A DNA stretch of 64,000 bases, from assembly GCA_003222245.1 (NCBI GenBank), contig QHVH01000025.1:102182-166181 (forward strand). The letters are read 5' to 3'. The notes under the pieces were generated by a model, which saw nothing but the letters and a program-made list of their open reading frames with translations, did no database searches and was not told the origin of the DNA. Shown in pieces: positions 1-7,536 of the stretch (position 1 is the first letter of the stretch; each line of letters starts with the position of its first letter). This stretch comes from Blastocatellia bacterium AA13 (lineage in GTDB: Bacteria; Acidobacteriota; Blastocatellia; UBA7656). Position numbers and translations under genes: made by a program.

Positions 1-96
1 TCTACCTTCTATCCGCGAGCGAGTAAGGGCGCCGTTACGATGCCGGCGCCCCTCTCGAACAATTTAGGCCCAACGAATGCCTGTAATAAAATAGGA

Positions 97-492
97 TCAA
101 GCTTCCTGGCCTTCGGTAGCCGCCGTGCTCTTCCGTTTTTCTTCCTTGTAAGCCAGCTTGCCGGCTTCGATGGCCGCCGACAGTTGATCTTTTTGACGCG
201 CCGCCAGATCGGATACAAGATCGGCTCCGGATGAGACCCTCTCGCGGGCTGTTCCATAGATATCCGACACTTTTCCGCGACTCGTGTCGTACAGGTCGCT
301 GGCGCGCTCGCCTATCTGTCTGGCGCCTTCACCCGCGACATCCAGTCCTTTTCTCGATAGATCGGCTATATCAGTTCGCAGCTCCCGACCTGACTTCGGG
401 GCAAACAGGAGAGCCAGAGTAGCGCCGATACCGGCCCCAATCAATAAGAATGTCAGCTTCTCGGCCGCCGACCCGTTTTCTTCCTTTGACAT
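97..492 (-). CDS. YtxH domain-containing protein
   Basis: A 131-residue protein of the YtxH family, small membrane-associated proteins of poorly defined role, often linked to stress. Residues about 11-31 form one hydrophobic helix running into the family signature GATLALLFAPKSGRELR. The rest is a long polar, probably helical tail with repeated Lys/Glu/Arg and Ala, typical of this family. The start is supported by an AAGGAG Shine-Dalgarno about 7 bases before the ATG. It is monocistronic and faces a 355-base spacer. Family assignment is secure; function is not known from sequence. Confidence 0.85.
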   Translation of the reverse strand: MSKEENGSAAEKLTFLLIGAGIGATLALLFAPKSGRELRTDIADLSRKGLDVAGEGARQIGERASDLYDTSRGKVSDIYGTARERVSSGADLVSDLAARQKDQLSAAIEAGKLAYKEEKRKSTAATEGQEA

Positions 493-847
493 CGAAGTAC
501 TCCTTTTCTCAAGTATTCAGAAGTAAATTAAGGCTCACCACTATATCACCGGGGCTAGACGGCTTCAAGATTCCCGCCGTTTGCTCGAGTAGTATTCAAC
601 GAAGATCGATGATGAGATCCTCCTGGCAACCGGAAACGCGGGTCCGGATTTCTCTAAACCGACGGTGCGGGAGATGTTTGAAGAGTGGGCGCGCGGTTGT
701 AGTTGTCGGCGCATTGTCCGACTACAACTCCGAACTGCGTGCGGACGCTGAGTCAATGATTAAATCAGTTCGCTTCTTAGCTTACCTAGAGGCTTTGAGA
801 TTCGCGCGGCAGCGCCCAGGGAATGGTATTGGAGGGCTCTGGGAGAG
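493..847. other. Intergenic spacer with an imperfect hairpin
   Basis: No convincing gene is seen in this 355-base spacer; the open frames here are Arg-rich and lack family resemblance. An imperfect hairpin lies at 696-728: GTTGTAGT pairs with ACTACAAC, with a second short CGG/CCG stem inside and a three-base bulge. No T-run follows, so it is not a clear intrinsic terminator. The spacer is upstream of the YtxH gene and downstream of the receiver gene, both on the minus strand. Confidence 0.4.
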
Positions 848-1501
848 TTATGAGCGTCTGAATGGCCGCCTGACGTAGAGAGCGTCGCAATCAGGGCATA
901 CGCTATGACTGAATCTCACATCGGAGTGTTTGGTCATATAGCTCTCGACCTGTTCCCAGTAGTTGTGGTCGTCTCGAATTTTCTTACAGTAGGAACAGAT
1001 CGGAAGCATGCCCTGGAGCTGAGATACGTTTGACAGTACGCGCTCGAGATCCATTAGACGTTCGCGCGATTTTTTCTCGAGATCGATTACTCGCTCGCCC
1101 ACGCGAATGCGCGCGCGGAGTTCTTCATGGATGAAGGGCTTGATTACGTAGTCATCCGCACCTGCCCTGAGCCCTTCTACTATGTCTTCCTGGCGCCCTT
1201 TAGCAGTCAAAAGAATTATGTAGAGCGGAGCAGTAAGCGGGTCGGTACGAACCCGACGGACTACTTCGACCCCGTCGAGGCCGGGCATTATCCAGTTTAC
1301 AATCGCCAACGTAGGTACTACGACGCGGTCCAATGCGGAAAAGGCTTCGAGTCCGTCACGGCATATCTGAAGCTCCCACGGTGAACCCTGTATTGTGGCC
1401 CTCACCAAACGTGTGATTACGGGATTATCATCTGCTATCACGAGCCGCCTGGCATTAAACTCATCCGGGAGATAATTTTTTTTGCCGGTATTAACAGTCA
1501 T
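848..1501 (-). CDS. Receiver-domain protein lacking the phospho-acceptor Asp, with C-terminal Cys4 domain
   Basis: A 217-residue response-regulator-like protein. Residues about 19-130 are a CheY-type receiver: the acidic pair is D24/D25, the switch Thr is T99 and the conserved Lys is K121 (YVIKPF). The position before the MPG motif, where the phospho-acceptor Asp belongs, reads IVNWIMPG, so residue 69 is Asn (AAC, bases 1295-1297). A short coiled segment (140-163) leads to a C-terminal module with C169-x2-C172 and C202-x2-C205 plus the CKKIRDD...YW motif, a domain found after receivers and PAS domains in other bacteria and probably metal binding. An upstream start at 1582 would overlap the Hpt gene; I chose the ATG at 1501, 22 bases after the Hpt stop, though its ribosome site is weak. 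It pairs with the Hpt gene. Confidence 0.85.
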   Translation of the reverse strand: MTVNTGKKNYLPDEFNARRLVIADDNPVITRLVRATIQGSPWELQICRDGLEAFSALDRVVVPTLAIVNWIMPGLDGVEVVRRVRTDPLTAPLYIILLTAKGRQEDIVEGLRAGADDYVIKPFIHEELRARIRVGERVIDLEKKSRERLMDLERVLSNVSQLQGMLPICSYCKKIRDDHNYWEQVESYMTKHSDVRFSHSVCPDCDALYVRRPFRRS

Positions 1502-1523
1502 AGGGTTGTAGACGGCGCCTGGG

Positions 1524-1913
1524 TTAAACGCGTGCCTTATCATTGGTGATTTCAAGCTCGAGCTCGGTCCGAACAGATTCATATTCGGTCTCTATTTGGA
1601 AGAGCAGTTGCGGCGCGCCGGCGAGATCCGAAATGTGTTCAAGGTCCATGCAGAGGGAAGCAAGCGCACTAGCTCCAAGATTCCCGCTGCTGCCCCTCAA
1701 TCCATGAGCGGCTCTCTGAATTACTTGTCGATTTTCGAGAGACACCGCGCGCCTGATTTCAGCGAGACGGCCTACCGAGTCCGCGAGATATATCTCGATT
1801 AGCTCGACTACCACGTTGGGATCTTCTTCGGTTTGCAGGGATCGAATACTCGCCAGCACTGATTGGTCGATCGACCTTATTGATTCGATGGTCTGTGCAG
1901 TGGATTGAGACAT
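1524..1913 (-). CDS. Hpt (histidine phosphotransfer) domain protein
   Basis: A 129-residue single-domain phosphotransfer protein. The Hpt signature AAHGLRGSSGNLGA is present with the phosphorylatable His at residue 70, inside a mostly helical protein as expected for the four-helix Hpt fold. It would relay phosphate between a hybrid kinase and a receiver. The gene directly precedes the receiver gene at 848-1501 in the same direction, so the two probably form an operon. That neighbour lacks its acceptor Asp, so the real phospho-partner is probably elsewhere. No histidine kinase is present in the window, only a receiver fossil upstream at about 2267-2440. Confidence 0.88.
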   Translation of the reverse strand: MSQSTAQTIESIRSIDQSVLASIRSLQTEEDPNVVVELIEIYLADSVGRLAEIRRAVSLENRQVIQRAAHGLRGSSGNLGASALASLCMDLEHISDLAGAPQLLFQIETEYESVRTELELEITNDKARV

Positions 1914-2266
1914 CTCTACTTTCTCCTAGTCGGCAGGAGTCGAGCGAGCCGCTCCAAGCCTGGCTATATTTCAGCAAGATTCCGGGGTGACTGACCGACT
2001 CACCACCGTCCTCTGCAAGTGGTATGCGCAAGCCGGCGCCTCCGATGAGACTGGCTGCGAGGCGAGGCGGTTTGGGCGGCGCTCGCTATTTGAGAGGCCG
2101 CGCGCTTACAAACCGGCTAATAACTCGCGCGGGTAAGAGCACACTGCGAATATCGCTTAAAATGCCGCAAATCCAGCCGCGCACGCTTCGTTGACCGGTT
2201 GCGTCCGCGCGGCAAGAACCGCATCGTACCGAGCGCAAACAGACCAAACCGGCGCGGCTTGGCCAT

Positions 2267-2440
2267 TCACTGCCGCGCCCAAGCCATCATCTCCGGTGTT
2301 TCCATGTCCAGGATGGCCACGTCAAAACGGTCATCGATTTTGACCCATTCGAGGGCAGTGAAATCTCAGGCCGGAGCCTTGAATTCGGAAGTACGGTTCA
2401 CCGGTATTCCCGAAAATCCGTGGGTGAGGATCAGTAGCGC
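2267..2440 (-). pseudogene. Remnant of a hybrid-kinase receiver domain
   Basis: Reading the minus strand, bases 2365-2270 give a 32-residue segment containing ALEWVKIDDRFDVAILDMET, which matches the core of receiver domains from hybrid histidine kinases (usual form: FDvaILDmqMPemDG). It ends in a stop at 2267-2269, and an in-frame stop at 2366-2368 separates it from more open frame upstream. The ends of the domain, start codon and kinase part are missing. The canonical MPxMDG has decayed to TPEMMAW. Located just upstream of the Hpt-receiver pair, it is most simply the residue of a lost sensor kinase of that system. The rest of the spacer 1914-2557 holds nothing I can assign. Confidence 0.5.
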
Positions 2441-2557
2441 GATTACTGATTCAGTAATCCTGGATGGAGTTCTTAGCCGGTTGCGCGGCGCTGCATCAGC
2501 GGCTAGAGTCCTTGCTTCTTTTGCGCCTCAAATTGTTGATGATGACAGGAAGCATGG

Positions 2558-3325
2558 ATGAAGATAGCGACATGGAACGTTAATTCGGTTCGAACGCGGC
2601 TTCCGCGAGTAGTTTCCTGGCTCGAGCGGCGTCAGCCCGACGTCGTTTGCCTCCAGGAGACCAAGGTTGTGGATGAAAGCTTCCCGCTGGCTGAAATAGA
2701 AGCTCTTGGCTATCACTGCTTGCTTAATGGTCAGAAGAGCTACAACGGCGTTGCCATACTCTCTCGTACGGAGCCACAGGATGTCGTGCGGTTGTTGCCC
2801 GGCGACGAGCTCGATGCGGAGCACCGGATGCTGATCGCGGTCATTGAAGGCATTCGCATCGTCAACATCTATGCGCCGAACGGCGGTGACGTTGGATTGC
2901 CGCGGTATGCGTTCAAGCTCGAATGGTATCGCCGGCTTCGCGAGTTCCTCAATGTCTCATTCGATCCGTCGGAGAATTTGCTGATTTGCGGCGACTTCAA
3001 CGTAGCGCCCGACGACCGCGATGTTTGGGACCCTCAAAGGTGGCGCGGCAAGATATTATTCAGCGAGCCTGAGAAAGAAGCGCTGCGGAATCTGGTGTCG
3101 TGGGGACTACAGGATGCGCTGAGGCTTCATAAATCGGAAGGCGGCCTCTACACGTTTTGGGATTATAGAGCCGGCGCATTTCATCGGGGATGGGGACTGC
3201 GCATCGACCATATCCTGGTGACCGAATCGTTGGCCAGGCGCTGCGCCGATGTCGAGATCGATCGAAACGAACGCAAAGGAGAGAAGCCTTCGGATCATGC
3301 GCCGGTGATCGCGACGTTGGAGTGA
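2558..3325 (+). CDS. xth: Exodeoxyribonuclease III
   Basis: A 255-residue endonuclease/exonuclease/phosphatase-fold enzyme for AP-site cleavage in base-excision repair. All motifs are visible: WNVNS with metal-site N7, LQETK with E34, NIYAPNGG, the catalytic GDFNVAP, RIDHIL and the terminal SDHAPV with the catalytic His. Length matches ExoIII (about 255-268). The ATG is preceded by AGGAAG about 5 bases upstream. It stands alone and is convergent with the DoxX-like gene; a GC-rich inverted repeat lies between them. Cytoplasmic. Confidence 0.95.
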   Translation: MKIATWNVNSVRTRLPRVVSWLERRQPDVVCLQETKVVDESFPLAEIEALGYHCLLNGQKSYNGVAILSRTEPQDVVRLLPGDELDAEHRMLIAVIEGIRIVNIYAPNGGDVGLPRYAFKLEWYRRLREFLNVSFDPSENLLICGDFNVAPDDRDVWDPQRWRGKILFSEPEKEALRNLVSWGLQDALRLHKSEGGLYTFWDYRAGAFHRGWGLRIDHILVTESLARRCADVEIDRNERKGEKPSDHAPVIATLE

Positions 3326-3346
3326 GAGGCCTGGATCTTATCAGAA

Positions 3347-3369
3347 GGCGGCCCCATAACGCGGCCGCC
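3347..3369. terminator. GC-rich inverted repeat between convergent genes
   Basis: GGCGGCC (3347-3353) and GGCCGCC (3363-3369) form a 7-bp stem with a 9-base loop in the 111-base space between the convergent xth and DoxX-like genes. No T-run follows on either strand, so it may act as a weak bidirectional terminator or be a REP-like palindrome. Confidence 0.35.
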
Positions 3370-3436
3370 CCAATTGCCGTTTCGCACGCCAAAATGGATC
3401 ACGCCTATGACCGCTTGTGCATGTTCAGGTTCAGGT

Positions 3437-3823
3437 TCAGGCTCGTGATGCCGCACTATCGAGCCTGCGACTGTCCGGGCGAAGAGCCCACGACGCTGCC
3501 ACGAGCGCGGCCAGTATAAGCGGCGTGAGAATGTGTTGCAGGTTATCGTGAACCGCTATATGAGAGGCCGAAGCTCCAGTCAGGTCAAATATAATACCGG
3601 CGTAGGCCCATTCCTTGACCAGCCTCAGACCCGGGAGCAGGATCACGGCTCCGCCAAGTACCTTCCACGCGCCGAGTATGATCATGAAGTACGCCGGATA
3701 ACCAAGTTGTGTCATGCCTTCCAGTGCCTGGGGCGGACGCAACAGGTCGACTACTCCGCCGGACAGAAAGAAAAAGGCGATCAGTACGGTACAGATCCAG
3801 TAAAAGATTTTTCGAGTTTTCAT
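3437..3823 (-). CDS. DoxX-like family membrane protein
   Basis: A 128-residue integral membrane protein with four predicted helices, starting MKTRKIFYWICT. The segments LGYPAYFMIILGAWKVLGG and the final hydrophobic stretch match the DoxX-like family, small quinone-side or redox-linked membrane proteins with no fixed role. I place the start at the ATG at 3823 because the preceding sequence (GAGAAAAC) can serve as ribosome site and the extra upstream residues are not membrane-like. Single gene, convergent with xth. Confidence 0.8.
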   Translation of the reverse strand: MKTRKIFYWICTVLIAFFFLSGGVVDLLRPPQALEGMTQLGYPAYFMIILGAWKVLGGAVILLPGLRLVKEWAYAGIIFDLTGASASHIAVHDNLQHILTPLILAALVAASWALRPDSRRLDSAASRA

Positions 3824-4025
3824 AAGTTTTCTCGCTCTCGCTGCCGTAATATTCATCGATCGCACGGATAATATTCATAAGACACGAATACGTCCATTAG
3901 ACATTCGCAAATCAGACGCTGCCCGGAGTTAATTCGCGCCGTGGACGAACTTATTTTTCGCGGGAATCTGGCGTGTTCCAGCGGAGAGAGCTGCCCTAAG
4001 GGACCAATAAAACTATGATGGACGG

Positions 4026-4247
4026 GTGTTCTCCATAGACGTTTTCGAAGGCGAGATGAATGGATTGATCCTTTGTGAAACGGAGGCTGAAGGGCTTGAA
4101 GAATTGATGTCGATTACCTTTCCTGAATACGCAACGGCGGAGGTCACCGAAGATCACTTCTTCATTGGAGGAAGCCTCTGTCGCGCCGGCAGCACGGACT
4201 TGAAAGAGAAGCTCTCATCATTTCTTTCTAAGCGATCTAAGCGGTAA
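4026..4247 (+). CDS. C-terminal fragment of a CYTH-domain protein
   Basis: A 73-residue frame whose first part, FSIDVFEGEMNGLILCETE, matches the central strands of CYTH (triphosphate tunnel metalloenzyme) domains, which normally read IDVFxGxxxGLxLAExE, followed by EVTEDHFF, the usual EVTgDxxY. The N-terminal half with the EIERKFLV metal-binding motif is absent. Immediately upstream the same frame gives NYDGRV after a TAA at 4008-4010, so the domain similarity runs past the GTG start. It is best read as a truncated gene; the short product may not be functional. It lies 49 bases before the cysteine synthase gene. Confidence 0.5.
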   Translation: MFSIDVFEGEMNGLILCETEAEGLEELMSITFPEYATAEVTEDHFFIGGSLCRAGSTDLKEKLSSFLSKRSKR

Positions 4248-4296
4248 CTCAATTGTCCGCCTCATAGCTTCTTTGCTAATCTTGCTTCTTTCCATC

Positions 4297-5235
4297 GTGG
4301 AGCAGAAGACGACAATAAAACGGTACTCAGCCCCGGTCGAAGCCTGGGAGCTTGTCGGCAACACGCCGTTGCTCAAGCTCGGCAGTTCCTGGAACAGCCG
4401 AGTGCAGATATGCGCCAAAGCGGAGTGGTTCAACCCGGGCGGATCGGTGAAGGACCGGCCCGCGTTGAATATGATTCTCGACGGCGAGAAGAGCGGGTTG
4501 CTCAAACCGGGCAAGGTGATTCTGGATGCGACGTCCGGCAACACCGGAATCGCATATGCATGGCTCGGCGCGGCCCGCGGCTACAAAGTCAAGCTCGCGT
4601 TGCCGCGAAATGCGAGCGAAGAGCGAAAGCGAATCCTGAGCGCTTATGGAGTCGAGCTCGCACTGACCAGTCCACTGGAAGGCTCGGATGGAGCGATACG
4701 CGAGGCGCGCCGGCTGTATAGCGAAAACCCACACACCTACTTTTATCCAGATCAATACAATAATCCGGCCAACTGGCGCGCCCACTATGAGACCACTGCC
4801 TTGGAGATATGGGAGCAGACCGGCGGCCGCATCACTCATTTCATCGCGGGCTTGGGCACGAGCGGAACATTCGTTGGTACGAGCCGCCGACTGAAAGAGC
4901 TCAATCCCGATATCAAGTGCATATCATTTCAGCCTGACTCGCCTTTTCACGGGCTTGAGGGATTGAAGCACATGGCGACCGCGATCGTTCCGGGGATCTA
5001 CGATTCCAGTATTGCGGAGGAAAATCTCGAAATCGGAACCGAGGAATCACACGGAATCGTGCGCGATCTCGCGAGGCGCGAAGGATTGCTGGCCGGCATA
5101 TCATCCGGCGCCGCGCTTGCGGCTGCGATGAGAGTAGCCGAGCGCCTCGACTCCGGCCTGATAGTCACGATCTTTCCGGACAGCGCCGACAAATATTTGA
5201 GCGAACAGTTCTGGGAAGCCGCGGATGTTGAATAG
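4297..5235 (+). CDS. PLP-dependent cysteine synthase, CysM-like
   Basis: A 312-residue fold-type II PLP enzyme making cysteine from an activated serine. The Schiff-base Lys is K52 in GGSVKDR, the substrate loop is TSGNTG (79-84), and the phosphate-binding region includes GLGTSGT and GISSGA. I chose the GTG at 4297; an upstream TTG at 4273 is possible but adds only a hydrophobic octapeptide. The next two genes are a JAMM peptidase and a CysO/E1/rhodanese fusion. That set mirrors the Mycobacterium tuberculosis mec-cysO-cysM cluster, where CysM uses O-phosphoserine and thiocarboxylated CysO as sulfur donor. By context this enzyme probably does likewise rather than using free sulfide. The exact substrate cannot be read from sequence. 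Confidence 0.88.
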   Translation: MEQKTTIKRYSAPVEAWELVGNTPLLKLGSSWNSRVQICAKAEWFNPGGSVKDRPALNMILDGEKSGLLKPGKVILDATSGNTGIAYAWLGAARGYKVKLALPRNASEERKRILSAYGVELALTSPLEGSDGAIREARRLYSENPHTYFYPDQYNNPANWRAHYETTALEIWEQTGGRITHFIAGLGTSGTFVGTSRRLKELNPDIKCISFQPDSPFHGLEGLKHMATAIVPGIYDSSIAEENLEIGTEESHGIVRDLARREGLLAGISSGAALAAAMRVAERLDSGLIVTIFPDSADKYLSEQFWEAADVE

Positions 5236-5300
5236 TCTCGCGCACAGAGGCGCGGCGCCGTTGCACGATAGATAGATGAAAATTAGCTATTGAGGCTGCC

Positions 5301-5768
5301 TTGACCATAAAAGCAAAAGCGAAACATCTCGAATTGATTCGGAAACACGGTGAGGAAACATATCCGCGGGAGTGCTGCGGATTTCTGATTGGCAAGGTCG
5401 AAGATCAGGCGAACGTACTACTCGACCTTTATCGGGCGGAGAATGAATGGAAGGGCTCGGATGCGACTGACGATCGGGAGCGAACGGCCGGCGAACAGTC
5501 GCAGTCCAATCGGTACCTTATTACTCCGGCCCAATATCAAAAGGCGGACGCGTTCGCAAGGAGTCTTGGCGCCGGTATCATCGGTTACTACCACTCGCAT
5601 CCCGATCATCCCGCGCGGCCTTCCGGCTACGACCTCGACCATTCCTGCTGGCCCGGCGAGTCCTATATGATCGTTTCAATCGCCGGAGGTAAAGCCGATA
5701 CGCTCAATTCCTTTACGAAGCCCGACTATGCCCATTTCGAGCCCGAAGACATCGTCGTCGTGGATTGA
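5301..5768 (+). CDS. M67 (JAMM) metallopeptidase, Mec-like
   Basis: A 155-residue zinc peptidase of the JAB1/MPN/Mov34 (M67) family. The complete JAMM set is present: E24 in RECCG, H98 and H100 in YYHSHP, S108 and D111 in SGYDLD. The closest functional precedent is Mec of Mycobacterium tuberculosis, which releases cysteine from the CysO-cysteine adduct. The start is TTG at 5301 with GAGG upstream. It sits 65 bases after cysM and 96 before the CysO-E1-rhodanese gene on the same strand. It could also process the CysO domain from that fusion (see findings). Confidence 0.9.
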   Translation: MTIKAKAKHLELIRKHGEETYPRECCGFLIGKVEDQANVLLDLYRAENEWKGSDATDDRERTAGEQSQSNRYLITPAQYQKADAFARSLGAGIIGYYHSHPDHPARPSGYDLDHSCWPGESYMIVSIAGGKADTLNSFTKPDYAHFEPEDIVVVD

Positions 5769-5864
5769 TTTCCGTATTCAAGACATTAGCTCCGAAGCCG
5801 GCTTCGGCTCTAGAATGGTATCAATCGCGAGCACAGTGAAATCGACAAGTAAGAGGAGTGAATT

Positions 5865-7310
5865 ATGTCCGTGAAGATCATGATTCCAACGCCGCTCAGG
5901 ACTTATACCGGTTCCCATGATTCAGTCTCGGTTGGCGGCGCGACGGTTGATGAAGCGCTGTCAGCGCTGGTGGCGGATTACCCGGATCTTAAGAAGCATC
6001 TCTACAGCGATCAGGGAGCGCTCAGAAATTTCGTGAATATTTATGTCAACGATGAAGACATCAGGTACGCGAAAAAAGGCGCGACCGGGCTTACGGATGG
6101 GGATGTTATCAGCATCGTTCCCTCGATTGCCGGAGGCGCCGCGGCCACGGATGAGGCAGCGCCAGCCGTGGAACTTGATTCGGATGAGATTCTGCGCTAC
6201 AGCCGCCATTTGATTATGCCGGAAGTCGCGATGGAGGGTCAGAAGAAGCTCAAAGCGGCGAAAGTGCTCGCGATCGGGGCAGGCGGCCTGGGCTCACCGC
6301 TGGCCCTTTATCTCGCCGCCGCGGGTGTTGGAAGGCTTGGAATCGTCGACTTTGACGTCGTGGACTTCACCAATTTGCAGCGCCAGATAATTCATTCGAC
6401 TTCAAACGTCGGGCGTCTCAAGCTCGATTCAGCAAAAGAGCGAATTGCCGAGATCAATCCCTATGTCCAGGTAGACGCGCACGAAGTTGCGTTGACATCC
6501 GAGAACGCTATGGATCTTCTATCGGACTACGACATTGTGGTCGACGGAACGGATAATTTTCCAACTCGATACCTGGTGAACGATGCGTGCGTGCTGCTGG
6601 GAAAGCCTAATGTCTACGGTTCCATCTTCCGGTTCGAGGGACAGGCTTCGGTGTTTTACGCGAAGGAAGGTCCCTGCTATCGATGCCTCTATCCAGAGCC
6701 GCCGCCGCCTGGCCTGGTGCCGAGCTGCGCCGAAGGGGGAGTGCTTGGCGTGCTTCCGGGCATCATCGGAGTCATACAGGCTATTGAAACTGTGAAGCTT
6801 ATTCTCGGCCGCGGAGATTCATTGATAGGAAGGTTGATGCTGTTCGACGCGCTCGCGATGAAGTTCCGCGAATTAAAATTAAGAAAGAATCCAGAGTGCC
6901 CGATCTGCGGTGAGAATCCCACGATAAAGGAATTGATCGACTACCAGGAATTCTGCGGAGTCACTAATGAACCCGAGGTCAACGTCGGAGCCGATTTCGA
7001 GATCACGCCGCGCGAGCTAAAGTCCAAAATGGATCAGGGCGAGCGGTTCGTGCTCATCGACGTGCGCGAGCCGGAAGAATACGCGATTTGCCGAATTCCA
7101 GGATCGCGCTTGATTCCAAGGCTAACCTTGCCGGAGCGCCTTCACGAGCTTTCAACAGCCGACGACATCGTAGTTCACTGCAAGAGCGGCGTGCGAAGCG
7201 GCAAGGCCGTCGAATTTCTTAAACAGGCCGGCTATCGCAAGGTCAAGAACCTTTCGGGCGGAATCCTGCGGTGGGCCGATGAGGTGGACTCAACGGTGCC
7301 GAAGTATTGA
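5865..7310 (+). CDS. ThiS/CysO - MoeB-type E1 - rhodanese fusion protein
   Basis: A 481-residue three-domain sulfur carrier/activator. Residues 1-91 are a beta-grasp ThiS/MoaD/CysO-like domain ending in SIAGG, with Gly90-Gly91 internal. Residues about 105-355 are an adenylating E1 (ThiF/MoeB/MoeZ) with the ATP loop GAGGLG (138-143), DFTNLQRQ, DGTDNF and two CxxC zinc pairs (CYRC, CPIC). Residues about 372-481 are a rhodanese with active-site C439 in HCKSGVRSG. It would adenylate the carrier C-terminus and load sulfur from the rhodanese persulfide. The ATG has a strong ribosome site (AAGAGGAG). Context with CysM and JAMM peptidase points to cysteine synthesis; molybdopterin or thiamine thiolation is an alternative. 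Confidence 0.92.
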   Translation: MSVKIMIPTPLRTYTGSHDSVSVGGATVDEALSALVADYPDLKKHLYSDQGALRNFVNIYVNDEDIRYAKKGATGLTDGDVISIVPSIAGGAAATDEAAPAVELDSDEILRYSRHLIMPEVAMEGQKKLKAAKVLAIGAGGLGSPLALYLAAAGVGRLGIVDFDVVDFTNLQRQIIHSTSNVGRLKLDSAKERIAEINPYVQVDAHEVALTSENAMDLLSDYDIVVDGTDNFPTRYLVNDACVLLGKPNVYGSIFRFEGQASVFYAKEGPCYRCLYPEPPPPGLVPSCAEGGVLGVLPGIIGVIQAIETVKLILGRGDSLIGRLMLFDALAMKFRELKLRKNPECPICGENPTIKELIDYQEFCGVTNEPEVNVGADFEITPRELKSKMDQGERFVLIDVREPEEYAICRIPGSRLIPRLTLPERLHELSTADDIVVHCKSGVRSGKAVEFLKQAGYRKVKNLSGGILRWADEVDSTVPKY

Positions 7311-7356
7311 TTCACTCGATGGCTGTGATTCTGGTCAAGCTCGGTTTCGGAGCGAA

Positions 7357-7536
7357 ATGGATAGAGTTGAACTGAAAGGATTATCGCGGATCAGGCTTGC
7401 GGAGGCTGTTTCGTTACTCAACGCACGGCATTATTCCGGCGCATATTATTTGGCTGGTTATGCTGTAGAATGTGCTTTGAAGGCCATCTCAGACCGGCGG
7501 CATGGTGTACTTCGATGGTTAAGACAATACTGGTAG
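7357..7536 (+). pseudogene. Truncated HEPN-domain gene
   Basis: A 59-residue frame starting MDRVELKGLSRIRLAEA and continuing HYSGAYYLAGYAVECALKA, the hallmark N-terminal part of HEPN-domain proteins (helical RNases and antitoxin partners). After the ECALKA motif the similarity ends abruptly and an Arg-rich out-of-family stretch leads to a stop. The C-terminal half with the catalytic R-x(4-6)-H is missing. The junction falls around 7480, just before the ATG of the next gene, consistent with a deletion that removed the HEPN 3' part. A short product may be made but should not be catalytic. Confidence 0.65.

Noticed and set aside
27..51. Inverted repeat GGGCGCCG / CGGCGCCC after the YtxH gene
   Set aside because: An 8-bp stem with no T-run, near the edge of the window; too little context to call a terminator.
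450..878. Open frame of 142 codons on the plus strand
   Set aside because: Arg/Ser-rich, overlaps the YtxH and receiver genes on the other strand and matches no family.
2199..2561. Open frame of 120 codons on the plus strand
   Set aside because: The minus strand of the same region encodes the receiver remnant; this frame is its antisense shadow.
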